This document shows positions 1-4,788 of a DNA stretch of 6,271 nt, piece by piece. The notes below the pieces were generated by a model, which did no database searches, was not told the DNA's origin, and saw only the letters and a program-made list of their open reading frames with translations. The position numbers and the translations under genes are program-made. The first letter of the stretch is position 1. Each line of letters opens with the position of its first letter. This stretch comes from Thermococci archaeon (GTDB lineage Archaea; Methanobacteriota_B; Thermococci; Thermococcales; Thermococcaceae): assembly GCA_003663695.1 (NCBI GenBank), contig QMUB01000082.1, positions 1-6,271 of the forward strand, given 5' to 3'.

Positions 1-681
1 AGGTGTGTTAAATGTGGGATATGTATGGAACGCTGTCCATATGAGTGTATAAAGTTTATTGATGGCAGGTATGTCGTGAATGAGCTGACCTGTGAAGGAT
101 GTAATGTATGCAGGTTAGTCTGTCCCGTAGAGGATACTATAACGCTTGAAGAAGTCCGCTCGGGAATCGTGAGAAAGACTACAACGAAGTATGGTTTCCC
201 ATTGATATCTGCCCAGCTCGATGTTGGAAGGCCAAACTCGGGAAAGCTCGTAACCGAGGAGAAAAACTGGGCTAAAAAGATTATGGGGGAGGAGGGCATC
301 AAGCATATGATTGTAGATTCTGCGGCCGGAATTGGGTGTCAGGTAATAGCAAGCATTGGAGGTGCTGATGTTGCCTTATTGGTTGCGGAGCCAACTCCCG
401 CTTCTCTGAGTGATGTAAAGAGGGTGTATAGGGTGGTGCAGCATTTTAGAGAGCCGGCTTATTTGATAATCAACAAAGCGGATTTCAATCCTGGCTTTAA
501 AGGTATCCATGCATTTGCAGAAGAGGAGGGGATCCCAATACTTGGGGAAATACCATATGACAGAGCAATTCCAAACTCCATGATGCAAATGAAACCTGTA
601 GTTGAAGCCTTTCCAGATTCGAAGGCAAGCAAAGCTCTAAAAGAAATTGCAAAGGCTGTTGAGGAGGAGATTTTAAGATGA
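1..681 (+). CDS. MinD/Mrp-superfamily P-loop ATPase with inserted ferredoxin domain, 5' partial
   Basis: Cytosolic ATPase of the COG1149 type, in which two 4Fe-4S motifs are inserted into a MinD-like fold; the precise role is unknown, with iron-sulfur or metallocofactor handling usually proposed. The reading frame is open from base 1, so the gene starts outside the window; the ATG at base 25 lies inside the first cluster motif and is not the real start. Seen over 226 codons: two complete CxxCxxCxxxCP motifs (codons 2-13 and 31-42), a Walker-B-like stretch ending in Asp106 followed by SAAGIGC, a switch-like segment AEPTPAS, and NKAD at codons 158-161, as in MinD relatives. The Walker A loop must lie upstream. 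Full-length relatives are usually somewhat under 300 residues, so about a quarter is missing. The SAA in place of the usual SPPG after the Walker B Asp is a small deviation. Family call is firm; function is open. Confidence 0.9.
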   Translation, partial: RCVKCGICMERCPYECIKFIDGRYVVNELTCEGCNVCRLVCPVEDTITLEEVRSGIVRKTTTKYGFPLISAQLDVGRPNSGKLVTEEKNWAKKIMGEEGIKHMIVDSAAGIGCQVIASIGGADVALLVAEPTPASLSDVKRVYRVVQHFREPAYLIINKADFNPGFKGIHAFAEEEGIPILGEIPYDRAIPNSMMQMKPVVEAFPDSKASKALKEIAKAVEEEILR

Positions 682-697
682 CTTTTCTATTTCTCTC
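682..697 (+). terminator. Possible pyrimidine-rich terminator after the ATPase gene
   Basis: Immediately after the TGA at 679-681 there is a T/C-rich run (TTTTC, ATTTCTCTC) without a hairpin. Archaeal RNA polymerase terminates at T-rich tracts without a stem-loop, so this is a plausible but weak terminator. A separate promoter for the next gene follows directly. Confidence 0.35.
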
Positions 698-706
698 GCT
701 TACCAA

Positions 707-716
707 TTTTTAAATA
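707..716 (+). promoter_or_regulatory. TATA box for the CPBP-like membrane protein gene; leaderless start
   Basis: TTTTTAAATA is centred about 27 bp upstream of the ATG at 739, the spacing at which archaeal transcription starts. No GGTGA-type ribosome binding site precedes the ATG, so the mRNA is probably leaderless or nearly so, which supports 739 as the start codon. Confidence 0.5.
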
Positions 717-738
717 GCATAATCGTGATTATATAACC

Positions 739-1527
739 ATGGTTATCCAGGGCTCAAATAATTTAGCGAGCAGAAAAATAAGGAGCATCATGCTATTTTA
801 TTTGCTTGCCTATCTAATTGTCTACAGTTCAACGTTTGTTATAAGCTCCAATTCACACGTTCTTTTATATCTCACAACAACGATTGGAACTGTATTAGCA
901 GGGATGTTTTTAGCCGCTCTTCTCATATTAAAGCTAAATAACAAAAAATTAACTCCCTCAATTTTTGGAATTAGGGGAGAGGGGATAAAAGAAAGCTTTC
1001 TGTTAGCTGCAGCCCTTTCAACGCCCATTTCGCTTCTCTGGCTCATAGGCATGAAAATTTTGGGTATTGATACATTGTTGGTTGCTGCCAAACCCTCTTG
1101 GGCGAATTTTCCAATTTCGTTAGGAATTTTAATCTTTGCAGTTCTATTTTGGGTTTTAGTTGGCATCGTTGCTTTTGCCCTCTGGCAGGCTTTTCCCTAT
1201 GAGCTCATGCATGGCATTTCTCCTAAATTTGCAATATTTTTGATAGCGATTTTATGGTCCGGGCTATATAATACGCCCCTACTGACTGGAAAGCTTGATC
1301 CCGCTGACATTCTCTTCTTTGGCTTCCTGTTCACATGGGTTTATCACAAAACAAGAAACAGCGTGGGGATTGTGATAGCGTATCTTTTGAATGAAAACCC
1401 CCTGTGGTGGGTAATAGCGGCAATATTTGGAGCAAATATTAGAACAGCCTTCGTGATTTTTCTTATTTTTAGAACGTTGGTATGTTTAGTTTCGGCTGTG
1501 CTATTAGTGAGAAGAAACTATTTATAA
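739..1527 (+). CDS. CPBP-family-like intramembrane protein, probably catalytically inactive
   Basis: Predicted polytopic membrane protein of 262 residues with about eight hydrophobic segments (roughly residues 17-35, 42-65, 86-110, 126-149, 164-183, 189-203, 207-232 and 236-256). The C-terminal half has the spacing and look of the CPBP (CAAX protease/bacteriocin-processing, Abi) domain: a segment at 147-156 where the EExxxR motif belongs, SGLYN at 174-178 where the second motif (FxxxH) belongs, then a short loop with RNS and IAYLLNEN at 213-220 in place of the third motif (HxxxN). The expected Glu-Glu and both His appear as Trp149-Gln150, Asn178 and Tyr215, so a glutamate intramembrane protease mechanism is unlikely if this alignment is right. 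The ATG at 739 is the first in frame after a TATA box. Family assignment comes from pattern recognition of a hydrophobic sequence and is moderate. Confidence 0.65.
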   Translation: MVIQGSNNLASRKIRSIMLFYLLAYLIVYSSTFVISSNSHVLLYLTTTIGTVLAGMFLAALLILKLNNKKLTPSIFGIRGEGIKESFLLAAALSTPISLLWLIGMKILGIDTLLVAAKPSWANFPISLGILIFAVLFWVLVGIVAFALWQAFPYELMHGISPKFAIFLIAILWSGLYNTPLLTGKLDPADILFFGFLFTWVYHKTRNSVGIVIAYLLNENPLWWVIAAIFGANIRTAFVIFLIFRTLVCLVSAVLLVRRNYL

Positions 1528-1528
1528 A
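1521..1528 (+). promoter_or_regulatory. TATA box for the radical SAM gene, embedded in the end of the preceding gene
   Basis: TTTATAAA preceded by AGAAAC, a good archaeal BRE/TATA pair. Its centre is 27 bp upstream of the ATG at 1552, so the transcript should start at or within a base or two of the start codon. The upstream gene's TAA stop (1525-1527) lies inside the TATA box. No Shine-Dalgarno sequence is present, which agrees with leaderless translation. Confidence 0.65.
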
Positions 1529-1551
1529 ACGTTTTCAAACTCTTTTTCGAG

Positions 1552-2652
1552 ATGGCAAAATGTGAGCTATGTGGTTATGAGTCTGAAGAAATTAGCGAGT
1601 CAATTGGAGTATGTGTTAACTGCCTTAGGAGAAACCCTCAAAAAGCTTTAGAAAAAGTTATGAAGTCTCATTTCAAATGGCGCGAGCTGATAAACCTACC
1701 TTCTCTTCCTCCTCAAGAGGGAGAACTTTCCTGCAAAATCTGCGTTAATGAGTGCAAAATTCCAAGAGATAGCTCCGGCTACTGTGGTATAATATGGAAC
1801 AAAGGGGGAAGGCTAACAACGATAACTGGAAGCTTTAACAAGGCTTACCTGCATTGGTATCTCGATCCTCATCCAACCAACTGCGTTGCTGAGCCTGTTT
1901 GCCCAGAGAGAAAACATCATGGCTTTTACAATTTGGCTGTTTTCTTTGCAGGCTGTAACTTAGATTGCCTTTTTTGCCAGAACGTTCAGCACAAATACAT
2001 GATAAAGGATGGAAAAGTAGATCTCCAAGAAGGCATTGTTTTAAGTTTTAGTGAGCTTTCAAATGTGGCGATGAGGAGTAAAGTTTCCTGCATCTGCTAT
2101 TTTGGAGGAGATCCAACGCCGCACAGCATCTATGCACTTAAAGTTTCGAGAGAAGTGCTAAAGCGTTCAAAAGAAGGCAATGTAACTAAAAGAATTTGCT
2201 GGGAAACAAACGGCTTGGAGAATCCAAAGATAATGAAGGAGATGGCAAAGCTTAGCCTTGAAAGTGGGGGAATTGTTAAGATTGACTGGAAGGCTTACAC
2301 ACCAAGCATTTACCAAGCTTTAACGGGCATAAACGGAGAAAAAGCTCTAAAGAGAGTTAAAGAGAATGTTAAACTTGTCTTAGAAATGGGTAAGGAAAGA
2401 GAACTTCCGCTTTTAGTCGTTAGCACTTTGATTGTTCCGCACTACATTGATGAATTTGAAGTGTACAATATAGCTAAATACATAGCTGAGCTAAATCCAG
2501 AGACGCCTTATGTTCTGCTGGCTTTTGCTCCACAGCATTTAATGCACGATGTTCCAACCACAAGCAGAAAGCAGATGGAAAGTGTTTACAAAGCCGCTTT
2601 AGATGCTGGATTGGGGAGAGTTTACATTGGAAATATCTGGCTACTCAGATAA
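1552..2652 (+). CDS. Cysteine-rich radical SAM protein, AmmeMemoRadiSam/PflA-related (COG1180-like)
   Basis: Radical S-adenosylmethionine enzyme of 366 residues; it should bind a 4Fe-4S cluster and cleave SAM, but the substrate is unknown. Domains in order: an N-terminal zinc-ribbon-like CxxC-x13-CxxC (Cys4, 7, 21, 24); a second cysteine module CxxCxxxC plus GYCG (Cys61, 64, 68, 78) like the N-terminal region of AmmeMemoRadiSam enzymes; an extra Cys pair (111, 117); then the radical SAM core with GCNLDCLFCQN giving CxxxCxxC (Cys135, 139, 142), the SAM-binding GGDP at 185-188, WETNG at 217-221 and KIDWKAY at 243-249. There are 16 cysteines in total. Canonical AmmeMemoRadiSam proteins carry a DPIEKKPL-type segment before the core; here it reads DPHPTNC, so this is a relative and not the standard member. 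The start at 1552 is fixed by the leaderless TATA spacing. The 3' end overlaps the convergent DUF134 gene by 12 bp. Confidence 0.85.
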   Translation: MAKCELCGYESEEISESIGVCVNCLRRNPQKALEKVMKSHFKWRELINLPSLPPQEGELSCKICVNECKIPRDSSGYCGIIWNKGGRLTTITGSFNKAYLHWYLDPHPTNCVAEPVCPERKHHGFYNLAVFFAGCNLDCLFCQNVQHKYMIKDGKVDLQEGIVLSFSELSNVAMRSKVSCICYFGGDPTPHSIYALKVSREVLKRSKEGNVTKRICWETNGLENPKIMKEMAKLSLESGGIVKIDWKAYTPSIYQALTGINGEKALKRVKENVKLVLEMGKERELPLLVVSTLIVPHYIDEFEVYNIAKYIAELNPETPYVLLAFAPQHLMHDVPTTSRKQMESVYKAALDAGLGRVYIGNIWLLR

Positions 2653-2988
2653 TTCCTCTCCTTTTGGAACTTCGTTTCCCTGAGCTAAAATTATCAGCTC
2701 CCTTCCTTCAACAAGCATTTGAGCGACTTTCTTCCTTGCTGAGCTTAAAGCTCTCCAAATTGTTCCTCTCGAAACACCCATTCTTTTTCCAGCCTCTTCT
2801 TGTGTTAAGCCCTCATAATCCACCAATCTTAAAGCCTCGAACTCCTCATAGGTCATAAAAATCGGTGGTTTTGGCTGTCCAACAGGGGGGAGGGCGGGAT
2901 AAAAGTGTCTAACTTCGGGTATGAACCCTATGATCCTCATCTTCCTTCTTCGACCTCTTCCCCATCCTCTTCCCTGTCCCCAAGGCAT
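2641..2988 (-). CDS. DUF134 (UPF0251) family DNA-binding protein
   Basis: Small predicted transcription regulator, 115 residues. It opens with a Gly/Arg-rich basic tail (1-17), then a segment ending in PPVGQPKPP (to about 42), then MTYEEFEALRLVDYEGLTQ, which leads into a helix-turn-helix at about 61-86 resembling sigma-70 region 4 (LTQEEAGKRMGVSRGTIWRA), and a C-terminal tail. This arrangement and length are typical of DUF134/COG1342. Known context: such genes often lie near ferredoxin-containing MinD-type ATPases and NifX/NifB-like cofactor proteins in other genomes; a gene of the ATPase class lies 2 kb away here. The start at 2988 is supported by AGGTG five bases upstream and by a TATA element centred near 3023. 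Its TAG stop sits within the end of the radical SAM gene. Its targets are unknown; autoregulation of the shared promoter is possible but only inference. Confidence 0.88.
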   Translation of the reverse strand: MPWGQGRGWGRGRRRKMRIIGFIPEVRHFYPALPPVGQPKPPIFMTYEEFEALRLVDYEGLTQEEAGKRMGVSRGTIWRALSSARKKVAQMLVEGRELIILAQGNEVPKGEELSE

Positions 2989-2991
2989 TTT

Positions 2992-2998
2992 AACACCT
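2992..2998 (-). promoter_or_regulatory. Ribosome binding site of the DUF134 gene
   Basis: On the minus strand AGGTGTT precedes the ATG, with five bases between AGGTG and the start codon. It matches the anti-Shine-Dalgarno (CACCU) and confirms 2988 as the start. Confidence 0.6.
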
Positions 2999-3011
2999 AT
3001 TTTTCATTTGG

Positions 3012-3035
3012 TGAAATTCATTTATAGGAGTTTCC
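3012..3035. promoter_or_regulatory. Shared divergent promoter of DUF134 and the C2H2 mini-protein
   Basis: A 24-bp imperfect palindrome, 16 of 24 positions symmetric, centred at 3023.5. Read rightward it is GAAATTCA then TTTATAGG; read leftward it is GAAACTCC then TATAAATG, so each strand shows a BRE-like GAAA block followed by a TATA element. The centre is 33.5 bp from the zinc-finger ATG (3057) and 35.5 bp from the DUF134 ATG (2988). Both transcripts would have leaders of about 8-10 bases containing GGTGG or AGGTG. One TATA region therefore seems to serve both directions. Confidence 0.55.
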
Positions 3036-3056
3036 CCCAATAAACATGGTGGTTGC

Positions 3057-3197
3057 ATGAAGAGAGAAGGTTCTGAGTTCGTGTGTCCTTTTTGTGGATA
3101 CAGGGCAAAGAGTCTGGAAGAATTGAAGAGGCACATACTTGAGAAGCATACCCTTAACAGAGAGGATATTAGAGGGATTACCTTCAGACGCATCTGA
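3057..3197 (+). CDS. 46-residue C2H2 zinc-finger protein
   Basis: Small protein consisting almost entirely of one classical zinc finger: Cys10-x2-Cys13-x12-His26-x4-His31, with the hydrophobic Leu at position 23 between the cysteines and histidines as in eukaryotic-type fingers, a short charged N-terminus (MKREGSEF) and a basic tail ending in TFRRI before TGA at 3195-3197. The start ATG has GGTGG four to five bases upstream and a TATA element about 33 bp upstream. Such mini zinc-finger proteins are known in Thermococcales and other archaea, probably binding nucleic acid or partner proteins; a specific role cannot be read from the sequence. It is divergent from the DUF134 gene with a shared promoter and is followed 50 bp later by the QueD-like gene, with which it could be co-transcribed. 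Confidence 0.85.
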   Translation: MKREGSEFVCPFCGYRAKSLEELKRHILEKHTLNREDIRGITFRRI

Positions 3198-3205
3198 CCA
3201 GAAAA

Positions 3206-3213
3206 GATTAATA
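3206..3213 (+). promoter_or_regulatory. Candidate TATA box for the QueD-like gene
   Basis: GATTAATA, preceded by GAAAA as a BRE-like block, is centred about 26 bp before base 3236. A transcript beginning there would have a 12-base leader carrying GGTGA before the ATG at 3248. Weaker than the other TATA boxes in the window; read-through from the zinc-finger gene is the alternative. Confidence 0.4.
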
Positions 3214-3237
3214 ACCTCCGGGGAGAGCTTTTAAAAT

Positions 3238-3242
3238 GGTGA
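3238..3242 (+). promoter_or_regulatory. Ribosome binding site that favours the 3248 start of the QueD-like gene
   Basis: GGTGA followed by five bases and then ATG at 3248 is the usual Thermococcales arrangement. The site overlaps the alternative ATG at 3236, which itself has no upstream ribosome binding site. Confidence 0.55.
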
Positions 3243-3247
3243 GGGAG

Positions 3248-3706
3248 ATGAGATTTAAAGTTGTCGATAGAAAGATAGGGTGGCACAAGGACTTTGATAG
3301 CTCACACTTTTTGGTTCTCCCTTATGAGAGCAAATGTTTGAGAATCCATGGACACACATACAATGTGGATGTGGAGATATGGGGTGAACTTAACGAGAAC
3401 GGCATGATTTTTGATTTCAACCATCTGAGCAATCTTGTAAAGCACCTCGATCACAGAATCCTTGTGAGTGAGAAGTGGGTAGAAAAGAAACACGATGGAG
3501 TAATTGTAATTGAGAGAAATGAAAAATACATAAAGCTTCCCGAAAGTGAGGTGGTGGTTCTAGATAAACCAAATGTTACTGCGGAGTACATAGCGGAGTG
3601 GTTTGCCGAGAAGGTAGCGGAGAAAGCGGGAAAAAATGTGAAGCGCATAAGGGTTAAGGTGTGGGAGGACCCGAGAAGCTATGCCGAGATAACTCTTGAG
3701 AGATAA
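3248..3706 (+). CDS. queD: QueD/6-pyruvoyl-tetrahydropterin synthase family enzyme
   Basis: Cytosolic zinc enzyme of the tunnelling-fold superfamily, 152 residues. By family it converts 7,8-dihydroneopterin triphosphate to 6-carboxytetrahydropterin, an early step towards preQ0 and, in archaea, archaeosine in tRNA; a pterin role is the alternative. Seen: zinc-ligand His20 in DSSHF and His34/His36 in HGH; catalytic Cys30 in CLRIHGH, i.e. the CxxxHGH pattern associated with QueD; LDHRIL (Asp68, His69); NVTAEYIAEW near 110, matching the family's PTAEN block; and the late conserved Glu140 in VWEDP. An insertion of about 30 residues (roughly 75-105) lengthens the protein relative to the approximately 120-residue bacterial QueD. 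I chose ATG 3248 because GGTGA lies five bases upstream; an in-frame ATG at 3236 would add MVRE and could be used if the mRNA is leaderless. It is convergent with the gene ending at 3755. Family firm; exact reaction less so. Confidence 0.88.
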   Translation: MRFKVVDRKIGWHKDFDSSHFLVLPYESKCLRIHGHTYNVDVEIWGELNENGMIFDFNHLSNLVKHLDHRILVSEKWVEKKHDGVIVIERNEKYIKLPESEVVVLDKPNVTAEYIAEWFAEKVAEKAGKNVKRIRVKVWEDPRSYAEITLER

Positions 3707-3754
3707 CATACTTAACGTTTCTATTTCCGCCGAAACCAATAAATATCTGGGCAT

Positions 3755-4300
3755 TTAATTTTTAATCATATCGAAGTTGCAGCGTTCGTATAGTACGTTC
3801 AGGCTTTCTCCGGCTCTTTCTACCAGTCTGGTGAAGTATTCCTCTCCAAATGTTTCTTGAGCTTCAAGTGCGAGCCTGTATGCCATTTTAAGATACGCTT
3901 CTCCAGTTGTGCAGTCCTCTTTTTGGGAAATCTTTTCTGCAATTTCAACGATATAACCAACGAAGGAGTGAAGAAGCCGTTTATAATCCCTCTCAAAGCC
4001 ATGTTCGTTGAGCCATCCTTTGAGGATTATGAAAACCCTGAAAGCCGGTATCTCAGCACTCTCATCCTCAAAGCGGCGGTAGCGTATCAGGAGATATTGG
4101 AACACGGAAATTAAAAATCTTCCGACTATTGATTTATCTCCACCTTTTTCCTCCACAAATTCCACGAATTCACTTAAACCACTTTTTCCGCTCTCATTGA
4201 ATGCTCTCAGGAGCTCGATGTATGGTGTATGGTAGGCGGAGAAATTCACCCCTTCAAGCTCCGGAATTTCCGGCAGCACATTGGTTATTAATTCCTTCAT
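3755..4300 (-). CDS. Conserved-looking helical protein of unknown function
   Basis: I do not recognise this 181-residue protein. It is probably soluble, almost entirely alpha-helical and rich in Glu, Leu, Arg and aromatic residues, with no signal peptide, membrane segment, Cys cluster or nucleotide-binding loop. Visible features: HTPYIELLRAF at 24-34, FLISVFQYLLIRYRRF at 62-77, a central segment EIPAFRVFIILKGWL, and a C-terminal half with regularly spaced helices (YKRLLHSFVGYIVEIAEKI; YLKMAYRLALEAQETF). It is a real gene: AGGTGA lies four bases before its ATG, codon choice resembles its neighbours, and it has its own TATA candidate. It is transcribed divergently from the PPC/DUF296 gene with only 55 bp between start codons and converges on the QueD-like gene. 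It may be a lineage-restricted family, which I cannot test here. Confidence 0.8.
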   Translation of the reverse strand: MKELITNVLPEIPELEGVNFSAYHTPYIELLRAFNESGKSGLSEFVEFVEEKGGDKSIVGRFLISVFQYLLIRYRRFEDESAEIPAFRVFIILKGWLNEHGFERDYKRLLHSFVGYIVEIAEKISQKEDCTTGEAYLKMAYRLALEAQETFGEEYFTRLVERAGESLNVLYERCNFDMIKN

Positions 4301-4316
4301 CTTCTCACCTAAAGGG

Positions 4317-4323
4317 TTAAATT
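4317..4323 (+). promoter_or_regulatory. Candidate TATA box for the PPC/DUF296 gene
   Basis: TTAAATT centred at 4320, 36 bp before the ATG at 4356. This predicts a start near 4346 and a leader of about ten bases carrying GAGGTGGG. The same heptamer recurs exactly 20 bp downstream (4337-4343), where it is placed to serve the opposite strand. Confidence 0.45.
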
Positions 4324-4336
4324 CTCTACAGTCTTA

Positions 4337-4343
4337 TTAAATT
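4337..4343 (-). promoter_or_regulatory. Candidate TATA box for the divergent helical protein gene
   Basis: On the minus strand AATTTAA (continuing TAAG), centred 40 bp before the ATG at 4300. It predicts a start near 4314 and a leader of about 14 bases containing AGGTGA. Together with 4317-4323 it makes two outward-facing promoters that overlap. Confidence 0.4.
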
Positions 4344-4355
4344 TGAGGTGGGATT

Positions 4356-4778
4356 ATGAGATTTTCAAAGGGCAGAGTTTTTCTTCTCAGAGCCCCTGAA
4401 GGCGAAAATCTGGTGAACTTTGTTAATGAGCTTGCTAAGAAAAAGAATATCATTGTAGGAAGTGTGAGTGCTATCGGAAGTTTGAGAAACCCAAAAATTG
4501 GTTATTTTGAGGAGAAAAAAGGGCAATACAAGGTCATTGAGCTCAAAGGAACATATGAACTTGTTTCTCTTATGGGAAATATAAGCATTAAAGATGGGGA
4601 GCCATTCGCCCATATACATGTGGCACTCGGCGATTCGGAGGGCAGGCTCTGGGGAGGTCACCTCATCGAGGGGGAGGTTTTTGTCGCTGAAGTCTTTGTC
4701 CAGGAGCTCCTTGGGGAGATTCTTGAGCGGAAGCCCCAAGAGAACGGCTTGAGCCTCTGGGATGAGGAGCCCCTCTAA
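4356..4778 (+). CDS. PPC-domain (DUF296) protein
   Basis: Stand-alone PPC (plants and prokaryotes conserved)/DUF296 domain, 140 residues, the usual size for archaeal and bacterial members; the same domain follows AT-hooks in plant nuclear proteins. Known members form trimers with a conserved histidine cluster that binds metal; in prokaryotes the biological role is unsettled, and the older label of predicted DNA-binding protein comes from homology. Seen: MRFSKGRVFLLRAPEGENLV opening strand and helix, IIVGSVSAIGSLRNPKIGYF at 32-51, YELVSLMGNIS at 67-77, and the diagnostic EPFAHIHVALGD with His86 and His88, then WGGHL with His102 and the LIEGEVFVAEVFV strand pair. All three cluster histidines are present, so the fold should be intact. 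Start fixed by GAGGTGGG just before the ATG. It converges on the DUF998 gene with a 10-bp gap. Confidence 0.9.
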   Translation: MRFSKGRVFLLRAPEGENLVNFVNELAKKKNIIVGSVSAIGSLRNPKIGYFEEKKGQYKVIELKGTYELVSLMGNISIKDGEPFAHIHVALGDSEGRLWGGHLIEGEVFVAEVFVQELLGEILERKPQENGLSLWDEEPL

Positions 4779-4788
4779 GCTTTAAGTT

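Noticed and set aside
25..681. ATG at base 25 as the start of the ATPase gene
   Set aside because: It falls inside the first CxxCxxCxxxCP motif, and the frame is open to base 1 with the preceding cysteines in place; the gene clearly begins upstream.
822..1166. 114-codon open frame on the minus strand
   Set aside because: It is antisense to the hydrophobic membrane protein gene, shows no recognisable domain and has no ribosome binding site; it is a shadow frame.
2664..2858. Plus-strand open frame of 64 codons opposite DUF134
   Set aside because: Low-complexity Leu/Phe/Pro product generated by the complement of a well-conserved HTH gene.
4365..4739. 124-codon open frame on the minus strand
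   Set aside because: It is antisense to the PPC/DUF296 gene, whose conserved histidine motifs and ribosome binding site show the plus strand is the coding one.
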